A stretch of DNA of 64,000 nucleotides. Source: Myroides fluvii (lineage in GTDB: Bacteria; Bacteroidota; Bacteroidia; Flavobacteriales; Flavobacteriaceae). Under the pieces are notes generated by a model. That model was not told where the DNA came from and made no database searches. It saw nothing but the letters and a program-made list of their open reading frames with translations. Position numbers and translations under genes: made by a program. Each line of letters opens with the position of its first letter. The stretch's first letter is position 1. Location of the stretch: contig NZ_CP039934.1 in assembly GCF_009792295.1 (NCBI RefSeq), forward strand, positions 2,686,501 through 2,750,500, given 5' to 3'. Shown here one piece after another: positions 25,422-34,243 of this stretch.

Positions 25422-27325
25422 TATAGTAAAATATATTGATTTTTGTTATTTAATTTAATTTTCTGTTGCTCAGATAGTTGTTGTAAAATAATGATTATAT
25501 CTTGCATCTCAAAAGGTAAATCGGATTGCATCTCATTGGCAGAAGCAGCTTGTTTACGTTGTAAGTATAAAATTAGTTTTTCCCGAAGCGCTGTGAAATC
25601 ATCAGCAGGTTTGTTTTGATTGGCTTGTAAGCAAGTGGAACAACTCCCGCAATTTCGCACTAAAGTTTCATTGAAATAATGTAAAATAACTTTATTCTTA
25701 CAAATATCGTCATTTTGTGCGTAAAAGTAAATAGCGCGATATTGTTCAAGTTTAAGATTGTTTTGTTGCTCCAAAAAAGGAAAGGTCCTGTAGATTGTTT
25801 TATCCTCTTCCCAAGCTTCGAGAAAGGTGATTTCTAAGTCGTGTTCCTCAGGGGTAAAGACACAAAGTTCTTCTTGATGCCAGAGTTGTAGGCATTCTTG
25901 TATATAGGTGATCTCTTCGGCTGCTTGTTCGCTGATATAGGCCAAATTAATAGGGGTCTGATATTCGTGTATACCGGGGTAGTGACGAATAATCTGCAGT
26001 AATATATTTTCTTGTCGTTCATTGTCGTAGACGTAATCCAATAATTCGCTGCTGCTAACAGTAAATTGAACTTGTGTCTTGTTGTTGGAATTGGGGGTCA
26101 ATTTGCAAATGCCCTGGCGATCTAAAAATTGCAGCGCATTATAGGTTAAAGTATAGGGAAATTTATAGTGTACACAAAACTGATTGAAACTAAAAGAATA
26201 GGAGGTATTATAACCTTCACCTAAGCTAATACTCAAATAATTGTTGAGTTTGCGGTAAACGAGTTTTAAAAAACTTTTATCAAAGAGATTGTCTTTAGAC
26301 CATTCTTCAACAGTTTTAGGTTCGTTGGGAGCAAGGAGTAAAGAAGCAAAAGCTCTGGCCTCATCTCGCCCTGCTCGTCCTGCTTCTTGGTAGTAGTTTT
26401 CTAGGTTTTCTGGAAGTTGTAAGTGAATGACATTGCGAACATTCTTCTTGTCAATTCCCATTCCAAAGGCATTGGTAGCTACCATGATAGGTGTTTTCTC
26501 AGCAACCCAATCCGCTAAGCGTTTCTTTTTCTCAAAAGTATTAAGTCCCCCGTGAAAAAAATTTGCTTTGAAGTTCTTTTGATTTAATTGTTGGGCTAAG
26601 ACTTGAGTCTCTTTTCTACTGCGGACATAAATAATGGCAGGGGAGGGATTCTTTTGGAGAATCCGCTCGACGATAATTTCTTTGTTTTCTACTTGGTATA
26701 CCCCGTAGATTAAGTTGCTGCGGTAAAAACTCTTCTTGAAGAGCGCAACATCACGTAGCTCTAAATTGGTGCAAATGTCGTCAATAACGCGTTCATTGGC
26801 AGATCCTGTTAAAGCAATAACAGGAGCATGGGGAAATAGTTTACGCAATTGGTTAATCTTGAGATAGGCCGGGCGAAAATCGTGCCCCCATTGAGAAATA
26901 CAATGCGCTTCATCTACAGCAATTAGACTGATTTTTAAATTTTCAATGCGCTCCAATAGCCACGTTTGCTCTAAGCGCTCAGGAGAGATATACAGTAATT
27001 TATACGCTCCATAAAGACAGTTATCTAGTATAGCATCGATATCCGTTAGGGATGTGCCACCAATAATAGCTGCCGCTTTAATCCCTAAAACACTTAAATT
27101 ATTGACCTGATCTTGCATCAAGGCAACCAAAGGAGAAATGACCAAACAGGTACCAGGAAGAAGTAACGCGGGAATCTGAAAGCAAATGCTTTTTCCGCCA
27201 CCAGTTGGCAGTAAAGCAAAGGTGTCTTTTCCTTGTAAAACAGACTCGATAATAGCTTCTTGTGGTTCACGAAAAGAATTGTGTTTCCAGTAGTGTTGAA
27301 GTAAATCGATCGGCTTTTTAGTCAT
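25421..27325 (-). CDS. recQ: RecQ-family ATP-dependent DNA helicase
   Basis: 634 residues from MTKKPIDLLQHYW; the frame extends 12 codons upstream (MTTLVKSKTSIS) but homologues begin near the chosen Met. Walker A LLPTGGGKSICFQ, DEAH box AVDEAHCISQWGHDFRP, motif VI YYQEAGRAGRDE, and zinc-binding cysteines in RNCGSCSTC. No clear HRDC domain, so this is the short form; flavobacteria commonly have both a long and a short RecQ. It unwinds DNA in repair and recombination. Coupled to fmt. Confidence 0.93.
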   Translation of the reverse strand: MTKKPIDLLQHYWKHNSFREPQEAIIESVLQGKDTFALLPTGGGKSICFQIPALLLPGTCLVISPLVALMQDQVNNLSVLGIKAAAIIGGTSLTDIDAILDNCLYGAYKLLYISPERLEQTWLLERIENLKISLIAVDEAHCISQWGHDFRPAYLKINQLRKLFPHAPVIALTGSANERVIDDICTNLELRDVALFKKSFYRSNLIYGVYQVENKEIIVERILQKNPSPAIIYVRSRKETQVLAQQLNQKNFKANFFHGGLNTFEKKKRLADWVAEKTPIMVATNAFGMGIDKKNVRNVIHLQLPENLENYYQEAGRAGRDEARAFASLLLAPNEPKTVEEWSKDNLFDKSFLKLVYRKLNNYLSISLGEGYNTSYSFSFNQFCVHYKFPYTLTYNALQFLDRQGICKLTPNSNNKTQVQFTVSSSELLDYVYDNERQENILLQIIRHYPGIHEYQTPINLAYISEQAAEEITYIQECLQLWHQEELCVFTPEEHDLEITFLEAWEEDKTIYRTFPFLEQQNNLKLEQYRAIYFYAQNDDICKNKVILHYFNETLVRNCGSCSTCLQANQNKPADDFTALREKLILYLQRKQAASANEMQSDLPFEMQDIIIILQQLSEQQKIKLNNKNQYILL

Positions 27326-27399
27326 TGAAATGGAAGTTTTGCTTTTGACTAAGGTAGTCAAAAATGTAAAAAGGATTGCTACAACAATCCTTTTTTATA

Positions 27400-27933
27400 T
27401 TATACTCTTTCTAAGATAAATTCTACTCTTTTGGCGATGGTTTCCCTTGGAACTTCTATTAAATCATACCCATAACTTTTGTAGGTATCTACCAAATAAC
27501 GATGAATTAAATTGGCTTGTTCAAACGATTCATAGCGTTGTTCATCACTAATGTAGATGTTCTCCCAAGGTGGTAGTAGAAAAATTTGATGATACAAATG
27601 GTTCTTGCACGCAAGGTCAAAGCTTTCTGGATACGTATCTCCTTTGTAATGCATATACGCCAGTACGTCTGGAATCCCACGGTCAATAAAGACAATAGAG
27701 GCATCTTCTTCAGCCGCACTTTTATGTTGATCAATTCTACCCTCTAGTAAAAGTTGACTAAATAGTAGAGGTTCTGCTAAAAAAAGCTGATCAATTCCTT
27801 TTTCTTGCGCCTTTTGAGTAACTTCTCTCGATATTTCAGGATAACACGTATAACCTTTTGTAATTAATTCATTGATTATAGTTGTTTTACCAGATCCTGG
27901 GCCACCGATTATTAAAACGAGTTTTGTATTCAT
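27400..27933 (-). CDS. AAA_28-type ATPase / nucleotide kinase-like protein
   Basis: 177 residues from MNTKLVLIIGGPGSGKT, preceded by AGGTGG. Walker A GGPGSGKTT, then YPEISREV and IVFIDRGIPDVLAYM, the family's equivalent of Walker B plus an acidic loop. This fits the small AAA_28 ATPases (NadR-kinase-like) found singly in Bacteroidota. Substrate unknown. An upstream extension of 35 codons in the same frame is basic, lacks family features and is rejected. Confidence 0.82.
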   Translation of the reverse strand: MNTKLVLIIGGPGSGKTTIINELITKGYTCYPEISREVTQKAQEKGIDQLFLAEPLLFSQLLLEGRIDQHKSAAEEDASIVFIDRGIPDVLAYMHYKGDTYPESFDLACKNHLYHQIFLLPPWENIYISDEQRYESFEQANLIHRYLVDTYKSYGYDLIEVPRETIAKRVEFILERV

Positions 27934-28247
27934 TCCACCTAAAAATAAAGAAGGGGCAAAAGTAAGATAAAAAGTCGGGATAGTACGCCTTTTCTCAAAT
28001 TCTTTATGGTAAGATAAGGTTAAAATGGGATATGGCAAATGGGAGAACGGAGAGCGGAGAATTTTGTGAAATAAGGAAATTCACCCCTTCACGACTTCAC
28101 AAAAAAGTATCACTACCTCACTTTTTATAACGTTCACAGATAATTACAGTAAACAACAAAAGTAGGGCTCATAAAATTTATTTTTTAATTGGAATAATTT
28201 TTTTAAATCTTTGGTATTGTTTATTCGTTTATTATGTTTATATTGTT

Positions 28248-28520
28248 TTAATATGTGTACCACTTCTTGTTCGCCACTTGTGTCGGTTGTTGTTCGCTAC
28301 TTGTATCAGTTGTTGTATCATTATTAGTATTAGTAGAATCCAGTGTGGAACTAGTTGTAACTCTTCCCAAAAGAGTGAGTATGACGTTGCTCAATCCATA
28401 TTTTGAATGACTAGCTTGGTCGTGGAATACATCTAAGGAAGGCTTAGGTTGGTTGGTATACGCCTTGTTTTGTAACCAAGGTAAGGCTGGCGCAAGGCAG
28501 ATGTTTTCATCATTTGATTT
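28248..28520 (-). pseudogene. Possible remnant of an unidentified gene (C-terminal part)
   Basis: Open for 90 codons between stops with no ATG in frame, but with protein-like sequence (LAPALPWLQNKAYTNQPKPS, then DVFHDQASHSKYGLSNVIL) followed by a Thr/Asn/Gln-rich tail. The upstream part would be closed by a TGA at 28523. This looks like the 3' end of a gene whose front is lost; I do not recognise the family. Confidence 0.3.
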
Positions 28521-28624
28521 TCAATAAACCCTGTGGTTAGTGAGATTCTTCTTAGGATCCATTAAATCTTCGTTATGCGTTTGTTTTCTCTTTGTTATGT
28601 GTTTGTTTGGTAAAAGGCCCTAAA

Positions 28625-28675
28625 ACTAAGCAAACCCCAAGCAAACCCCAAGCAAACCCAAAACAAACCCAAAAG
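28625..28675. repeat. Short tandem repeat of CAAACCCCAAG type
   Basis: Five imperfect units of AGCAAACCCC/AAACAAACCC. It resembles the CAAACAA-type tracts elsewhere in the window. Confidence 0.6.
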
Positions 28676-28961
28676 GAACTACAAGTGAATGTTTTTTACG
28701 GTATTGATTATAAGTGGGTTATGTTTTATTTTACTGGACAAAAAAGGAGATTTATACCTTTTTTATCCCAAAATGGGAAGAATACGGAAGGGAGTATTGT
28801 ACAGTTGTTTTTGTTTTTTTAGTATGGCAACGAGAACAGGAGTAAAGGTAACTTCGCTCTTCTTTCTCTCCCCGAATTACTATTGTATTTTTGGTAAGCG
28901 ATGAATATCCGCTTCGCTTCGATTTCCTCTTTCCAATACAGTATTTACCAATCAAAATGCG

Positions 28962-28969
28962 TATATTTG
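28962..28969 (+). promoter_or_regulatory. -7 promoter element deciding the DUF493 start
   Basis: TATATTTG sits inside the longer open frame, after the ATG at 28957. Transcription would begin downstream of it, so the ATG at 28984 must be the start. Confidence 0.6.
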
Positions 28970-28983
28970 CACCAAAAGAAAGT

Positions 28984-29268
28984 ATGGATACTAAGACGAA
29001 AGAATTTTACGAAAGCTTGAAAGAAAAGCTGGAGTTTGAGCGAACTTGGCCGAATGAATATTTGTATAAATTTATTGTTCCTGCAGACGAGCGTAAGATT
29101 GCTCAAATTGAACGTGCTTTTGATGGAATGAATCCCGTAATTAACTTCAGAAATTCGAGTAAAGGTACTTTTACCAGTGTATCGATAAGAGTGCACATGG
29201 TTAGTGCACAAGCCATTGTTGATAAGTATATTGAACTATCAACTATTGAAGGGTTATTATCACTGTAA
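28984..29268 (+). CDS. DUF493 (YbeD-like) family protein
   Basis: 94 residues from MDTKTKEFYESLKEKLEF. TWPNEYLYKFIVPADERK and FRNSSKGTFTSVSIRVHM follow the DUF493 pattern, a small ACT-like alpha/beta fold. E. coli YbeD has a suggested regulatory role, but the function in this group is unknown. It lies 74 bp before the DUF4290 gene and may share its transcript. Confidence 0.88.
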   Translation: MDTKTKEFYESLKEKLEFERTWPNEYLYKFIVPADERKIAQIERAFDGMNPVINFRNSSKGTFTSVSIRVHMVSAQAIVDKYIELSTIEGLLSL

Positions 29269-29342
29269 AAATTGCTTTATCCTAGAAAGTTTTATATTTT
29301 TATAACTCAGGCAGATAGCCAAACTTTGTAAACACCAATTAG

Positions 29343-30077
29343 ATGAAATTTAACTCCGCAGAAGCAGTAACACATTTAGGCTATAATACAGCCGCTAATA
29401 AATTAGTCATCCCCGATTATGGACGTCATCTTCAGATGATGATTGAGCAAATTACCTTGATGGAAGATCAAGAGGAGCGAAATAAAGCCGTAAATTACGC
29501 TATTCGCGTGATGGGGGATATGAACCCACATTTGCGTGATGTTCCTGATTTTCAGCATAAATTATGGGATCAACTTTTTATGATTTCTGATTTTAAGTTG
29601 GATGTTGCTTGTCCATTTCCCATTGCGACAAGAGAAACGGTGTATGCAAAACCAGAAATTTTACCCTATCCAAAAAAACAGCTGAGTTATCGCTATTACG
29701 GCAATAATATCAAAAGTATGATAGCAGAAGCTTTGAAATTTGAAGAAGGTGAAATGAGAGATGCTTTGATTATTGTCATTGCAAATCACATGAAAAAAAG
29801 TTACTTAAGCTGGAATAAGGACAATGTGAAAGACGAAGTGATTTTCGAGCATTTAAGCGAGCTTTCAGACGGAAAAATTAATTTATCTAAACAAGAAGAA
29901 GAGTTGTCTACTACGGCGAACCTGATTCAGGTGAATCGAAAACAATCCAATAAAAGCAATTATTCAAATAACAACAACCCAAGTAGTTCGAATAATCAAA
30001 AAGGAAGTAACAACAATAATAACAACAATAAAAAGTATAGCAAGCAGAATTATCAAGCAAAAGGTAAAAAGCAATGA
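29343..30077 (+). CDS. DUF4290 family protein with Asn-rich tail
   Basis: 244 residues. The N-terminal 180 residues (NSAEAVTHLGYNTAANKLVIPDYGRH, RDVPDFQHKLWDQLFMISDF) match the Bacteroidota DUF4290 family. The last 45 residues are low complexity (runs of Asn, then Lys/Gln), probably disordered. The stop overlaps the murA start by 4 bp (ATGA), a linkage repeated across flavobacteria, suggesting a role tied to cell-wall synthesis, but no activity is known. Confidence 0.88.
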   Translation: MKFNSAEAVTHLGYNTAANKLVIPDYGRHLQMMIEQITLMEDQEERNKAVNYAIRVMGDMNPHLRDVPDFQHKLWDQLFMISDFKLDVACPFPIATRETVYAKPEILPYPKKQLSYRYYGNNIKSMIAEALKFEEGEMRDALIIVIANHMKKSYLSWNKDNVKDEVIFEHLSELSDGKINLSKQEEELSTTANLIQVNRKQSNKSNYSNNNNPSSSNNQKGSNNNNNNNKKYSKQNYQAKGKKQ

Positions 30078-31387
30078 GTACATTTAGAATTGAAGGCGGT
30101 CACCAACTAAAAGGTGAAGTATATGCACAAGGTGCTAAAAACGAAGCACTACAGGTGCTTTGTGCTGTGTTGTTAACAGATGAGAAAGTAATAATCTCCA
30201 ATATTCCAGCTATTATTGATGTCAATAAATTGATCGAATTATTGGAGTCTTTAGGGGTGAAAATCGAAAGATTAGCTCCAAATAAAATGTCTTTTCAGGC
30301 AGATAATCTGAATATGGAGTATCTAACTTCAGAAGATTTTAAAGCAGGAGGAAAGGCTTTAAGAGGTTCTATCATGATGGTAGGGCCACTTTTAGGACGT
30401 TTTGGTAAAGGGTATATCCCAAAACCAGGTGGAGATAAAATCGGAAGACGTCGTTTGGATACCCATTTTGAAGGATTTATCAATTTAGGAGCTACGTTTC
30501 GATACAATAGAGAAGAGTATTTCTATGGAGTTGAAGCAGAGCAATTGATTGGTACAGATATGCTGTTAGAGGAAGCTTCTGTTACAGGAACGGCTAATAT
30601 CGTAATGGCTGCTGTTTTAGCCAAAGGAACAACAACGATTTACAACGCAGCTTGTGAACCTTATTTACAACAGTTGTGTAAAATGCTTAACAGCATGGGA
30701 GCCAAAATTACAGGAGTTGGTTCTAATTTCTTGACTATTGAAGGGGTAGAAAAATTATCAGGATGTGAACATCGTATCTTACCTGATATGATTGAAATCG
30801 GTTCTTGGATTGGCTTAGCAGCAATGACTAAAAGTGAATTGACCATTAAAAATGTAGGATGGGAGCATTTAGGTGTTATTCCTAATACATTTAGGAGATT
30901 GGGAATTCAACTTGAGAAAAGAGGAGATGATATCTATATTCCTGCACATACACAAGGATACGAAATACAGAGTTTTATCGATGGTTCGATTTTGACGATT
31001 GCCGATTCTCCTTGGCCCGGATTAACACCTGATTTGTTGAGTGTTATTTTGGTTGTTGCAACACAAGCGAGAGGTGAGGTATTGATTCACCAAAAAATGT
31101 TTGAAAGCCGTTTGTTCTTCGTAGATAAATTAATTGACATGGGAGCGAAGATTATCCTCTGTGATCCACATCGCGCAGTAGTGATTGGACATGATTTTAA
31201 ATCACAGTTGAAGGCAACCCGTATGTCGTCACCGGATATTCGCGCAGGGATTTCCTTATTAATTGCAGCACTATCTGCCCAAGGAACCAGCGTGATTCAA
31301 AACATTGATCAAATTGATCGCGGGTATGAACGAATCGATGAGCGTTTACGCGCATTAGGAGCGAAAATAGAACGCGTTGACGAATAG
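30074..31387 (+). CDS. murA: UDP-N-acetylglucosamine 1-carboxyvinyltransferase (Asp in place of active-site Cys)
   Basis: 437 residues. Catalyses the first committed step of peptidoglycan synthesis, adding enolpyruvate from PEP to UDP-GlcNAc. K22-N23 in GAKNEAL bind substrate. The loop normally reading PGGC (Cys115 in E. coli) reads PKPGGDKIGRRR, with Asp121 at that place. The Cys-to-Asp form remains active in other bacteria and is insensitive to fosfomycin, so this organism's enzyme is expected to be resistant. Coupled by a 4-bp overlap to the DUF4290 gene. Confidence 0.95.
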   Translation: MSTFRIEGGHQLKGEVYAQGAKNEALQVLCAVLLTDEKVIISNIPAIIDVNKLIELLESLGVKIERLAPNKMSFQADNLNMEYLTSEDFKAGGKALRGSIMMVGPLLGRFGKGYIPKPGGDKIGRRRLDTHFEGFINLGATFRYNREEYFYGVEAEQLIGTDMLLEEASVTGTANIVMAAVLAKGTTTIYNAACEPYLQQLCKMLNSMGAKITGVGSNFLTIEGVEKLSGCEHRILPDMIEIGSWIGLAAMTKSELTIKNVGWEHLGVIPNTFRRLGIQLEKRGDDIYIPAHTQGYEIQSFIDGSILTIADSPWPGLTPDLLSVILVVATQARGEVLIHQKMFESRLFFVDKLIDMGAKIILCDPHRAVVIGHDFKSQLKATRMSSPDIRAGISLLIAALSAQGTSVIQNIDQIDRGYERIDERLRALGAKIERVDE

Positions 31388-31421
31388 GTTAATGGAGAGA
31401 GGAGAGAAGAAAGAAGAGAGA

Positions 31422-31510
31422 GGAAATCGGAGCGTAGCGTAAATCGTAACGTAGTGAAGATTCATCGAATACCAAAATAAAATAGTAACTCGGTGAGATA
31501 AAGAGGAGAG
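31422..31510. repeat. Dispersed intergenic repeat, copy 3
   Basis: GGAAATCGGAGCGTAG, ACGTAGTGAAGATTCATCGA, CCAAAATAAAATAGTAACTC, GGTGAGATA and AGAGGAGAG. Combines the front of copy 2 with the middle of copy 1. Confidence 0.78.
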
Positions 31511-31530
31511 AAGTGAAATTAACAATATAA

Positions 31531-31566
31531 AAAAAGCTTGCGTTTAGAAACGCAAGCTTTTTTTAT
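31531..31566. terminator. Bidirectional terminator after murA
   Basis: Perfect 15-bp stem AAAAAGCTTGCGTTT / AAACGCAAGCTTTTT with a 2-base centre, flanked by A- and T-runs. Confidence 0.9.
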
Positions 31567-31594
31567 ATTCGTTATTTGTTGAGACGGTGAGGTG

Positions 31595-31640
31595 GTGGAT
31601 TTTCCGATTAAAAGAAGATTTTTTTAATCCGAAAATCCAC
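31595..31640. repeat. Long inverted repeat
   Basis: GTGGATTTTCCGATTAAAA pairs with TTTTAATCCGAAAATCCAC with one mismatch over 19 bp and an 8-base loop. No T-run follows, so it is not an ordinary terminator. Confidence 0.7.
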
Positions 31641-31670
31641 TCTTTTCTCCTTTCTCTTTTCCTCTCTCCA

Positions 31671-31700
31671 AAAAAAGCTCCTATTTTTAGGAGCTTTTTT
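31671..31700 (-). terminator. Terminator of the S9 peptidase gene
   Basis: AAAAAAGCTCCTA-TTTT-TAGGAGCTTTTTT, immediately after the stop of the minus-strand gene. Confidence 0.9.
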
Positions 31701-34115
31701 TTATTTAAGGTATTTTTCTAAGAATTGATCTTGTTCCCACAACAAATGTAGGATGTTTTCTTTGGCAACATAACCGTGACTTTCTTTCGGTAGGATAACC
31801 ATTCGAACCGGTGCTCCTAATCCTTTTAACGCTTGGAAATAGCGCTCCGTTTGCAAAGTGAATGTTCCTGGATTGTTATCTGCCTCACCGTGTACTAATA
31901 ACATCGGTGTTTTCATTTTGTCCGCATTCATAAAAGGAGACATGGTATTGTAAACCTGAGGAACTTCCCAATAGTTTCGTTGTTCCGTTTGGAATCCGAA
32001 TGGAGTCAACGTTCTGTTGTACGCCCCACTTCTAGCAATACCTACTGCAAATAGATCGGAATGCGTTAATAAGTTAGCCGTCATAAATGCACCATACGAA
32101 TGTCCACCAACGCCTACTTTTGAACGGTCAATAAAACCCAAAGCATCAACAGCATCAATAGCTGCTTTACCATTGGCAACTAATTGCTCAATATAGGTGT
32201 CGTTTGGCTCTTCCGTTCCTTCACCCACAATTGGGAAAGCCGCATCATCCAATACCGCATACCCCTTCGTTACCCAATATACAAATGATCCATAGTATGG
32301 AAAAGTAAATTCACTTGAATTAGACGTTACTTGTCCAGCGCTATTTTTATCTTTATATTCTGTTGGATAAGCCCAAATTAATAAAGGTAATTTCTCTGTT
32401 TTGTTCTTTCGGTCGTAATTCGCAGGTAAATACAATGTTCCAGATAGTTCTAAGCCATCTGCTCTTTTGTAGGTAATTACTTCTTTGTATACCCCATTTA
32501 AGCTTTCAAATGGATTTTTAAAAGTTGTAATCGGTTTGATATCGTTTTTCTTCTTGATATTTCTGAAGTAGTAATTCGGATATTCCGTTGCTGATTGAAT
32601 CGATACCAATACCAATCCTTTTTTTATATCCTCAATTGATTGGATACTTTCTTTTTTCGTTGTGTACGTGGATTGGTACAAACGTTTTGTCTTTAAGGTA
32701 GTTAAATCAAACTCATCAATAAAAGGAAATTGGCCTTTTGGTGTAAATCCTTCCCCAATCAAGTACATTTTATTGTTGTCAATCGCTAAGGTATAACGAC
32801 CATATTCGTTTCTTTTTGTTTCAAAAGTTCCTGGATCGCTGTAAACATCTTGTGAATTTCTATCTTCAACCTTTGCAGGGTTTGCGTTGAAAGTAGATGG
32901 ATTAATCAAGAATTGTCTGATATTACGTGTATCGTACCATTGGTCTGCTACCAAAGCCACCTGATTATTTCCCCAAGTAATGCCGGCATAACGCTGTGAT
33001 AATTTAACGATAGATTGAGGTGTAGTAGTGAATGGAGCATCCCAAGTGAATAATTCATCTCTATATTCAACCTCTTTTGCAGGATCACCCCCGTCTAAGG
33101 CCTCAACATAAGATAAAGTAGCAGGTTGATCCGCACGCCATTGCATGCTTCTCTTTCCTTCTCGGACAGCCATGAATCCTTTTGGCATGACTTCATTTAA
33201 AGGTACATCATTTACTTCTTTTACTAAGGTTCCATCCATGTTGTATACCTTAGTTTTCATCGGAAAACGACTCAAAGGAACGAGGTAAGAAAACGGTTTC
33301 TCTAAGGTAGTTAACATAATGTAGTTCCCGTCAGGTGACATCGATTCACTCGCATATAAAGCAGCTTCTTTGAATAGCTTCTTGTTGCCTTTTAAGTCAA
33401 CAAGGTATAATTCAGACGTTACTAAAGTTTCAAAATTGGCCTCATCCGTTTTGTTTTTTAGCAAATCTTGGTAGGTTCTGTTTTGTGAAACAATACCTTC
33501 TTCACTAATAGAAACAATCGGACCCGTTGGTAAGTTCTTTTTCGTATCTACTAAAGCAGGTCTATTGGCGGGAATAACAGTTACCAAAATTTGTTGATTG
33601 TCTCTTAACCACGTAATAGGATTACCTAGGTTGGCGTTTAAATTTGCGTCCGTTAGCTTTTTGGCTTCCGCTGTACGGAAATCAAGAACCCATAATTCAA
33701 CCCCAGTAGCAACTGTATTGGTAAAAGCGATTTGCGTTTGATCGGGTGAAACCGATAAATTCGAAATTCTCGGATTAGCGGGTAAGCCTTTGACTTGAAT
33801 TTCCGTTTTGTCTTTTACTTTTCTAACTTTTAAGTTTTCAATATACGTAAGTGTACTGGAGATATTGGTGTTTACATCGATTCGTAAACCGCCTAATCGC
33901 ATCTCTTCCACATTTAAATCATCCAATGTTTTGTACGTACTGCGGTAACTCAAAAGCATATACTCCATCTTGCTATCCATAAAGATAGAAGGAGCACGCT
34001 CAAATTCTGCCAATTGCAAAATTTCTTGTGAAGGCTTTTGGTAGGTTACATTTTCTTGTGCAAACATAGATGTAATTAAAAAGAGAGAGAATAAAGAAGT
34101 TTTTAAAATCTTCAT
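31701..34115 (-). CDS. Secreted S9-family prolyl oligopeptidase-like peptidase
   Basis: 804 residues. Signal peptide about 1-19 (FLITSMFAQEN). An N-terminal beta-propeller with WD40-like segments spans about 50-530, followed by an alpha/beta hydrolase: Ser673 in GVGGHSYGAF, Asp746 in HGEADNNPG, His780 in KESHGY form the triad. The GGHSYGAF form is close to the S9D branch (glutamyl endopeptidase-like / dipeptidyl aminopeptidase). It probably cleaves peptides in the periplasm. No T9SS C-terminal domain is visible. Monocistronic, divergent from fabH. Confidence 0.92.
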   Translation of the reverse strand: MKILKTSLFSLFLITSMFAQENVTYQKPSQEILQLAEFERAPSIFMDSKMEYMLLSYRSTYKTLDDLNVEEMRLGGLRIDVNTNISSTLTYIENLKVRKVKDKTEIQVKGLPANPRISNLSVSPDQTQIAFTNTVATGVELWVLDFRTAEAKKLTDANLNANLGNPITWLRDNQQILVTVIPANRPALVDTKKNLPTGPIVSISEEGIVSQNRTYQDLLKNKTDEANFETLVTSELYLVDLKGNKKLFKEAALYASESMSPDGNYIMLTTLEKPFSYLVPLSRFPMKTKVYNMDGTLVKEVNDVPLNEVMPKGFMAVREGKRSMQWRADQPATLSYVEALDGGDPAKEVEYRDELFTWDAPFTTTPQSIVKLSQRYAGITWGNNQVALVADQWYDTRNIRQFLINPSTFNANPAKVEDRNSQDVYSDPGTFETKRNEYGRYTLAIDNNKMYLIGEGFTPKGQFPFIDEFDLTTLKTKRLYQSTYTTKKESIQSIEDIKKGLVLVSIQSATEYPNYYFRNIKKKNDIKPITTFKNPFESLNGVYKEVITYKRADGLELSGTLYLPANYDRKNKTEKLPLLIWAYPTEYKDKNSAGQVTSNSSEFTFPYYGSFVYWVTKGYAVLDDAAFPIVGEGTEEPNDTYIEQLVANGKAAIDAVDALGFIDRSKVGVGGHSYGAFMTANLLTHSDLFAVGIARSGAYNRTLTPFGFQTEQRNYWEVPQVYNTMSPFMNADKMKTPMLLVHGEADNNPGTFTLQTERYFQALKGLGAPVRMVILPKESHGYVAKENILHLLWEQDQFLEKYLK

Positions 34116-34210
34116 TTTAGATTGTTTTAGTTTATCCGAGCAATATACGTGGAATATTTATAAAATAAACGCTTTTTTTAGTTGGTGTTTTTTAAAATAC
34201 ACAAAAAACT

Positions 34211-34218
34211 TACCTTTG
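34211..34218 (+). promoter_or_regulatory. -7 promoter element of fabH
   Basis: TACCTTTG, 25 bp before the ATG. Confidence 0.55.
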
Positions 34219-34243
34219 CTTCAACAAATTAAATCAGATAAAT

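Larger units (their letters stand above)
28039..28961. other. Gene-poor stretch of about 920 bp
   Basis: Contains a decayed minus-strand reading frame (listed separately), a C-rich repeat CAAACCCCAAG around 28625-28675, and otherwise low-complexity AT-rich sequence. The open frames on the plus strand translate the repeat or lie before the DUF493 promoter and have no protein-like features. Confidence 0.5.
31388..31700. other. Intergenic region of purine-rich and repeated elements
   Basis: Between convergent murA and the S9 peptidase. Purine-rich AGGAGAGAAGA tracts, dispersed repeat copy 3, two terminators and a long inverted repeat (each listed). No gene. Confidence 0.6.

Noticed and set aside
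28592..28955. Plus- and minus-strand open frames before the DUF493 gene
   Set aside because: They translate the CAAACCC repeat or cross the promoter; composition is not protein-like.
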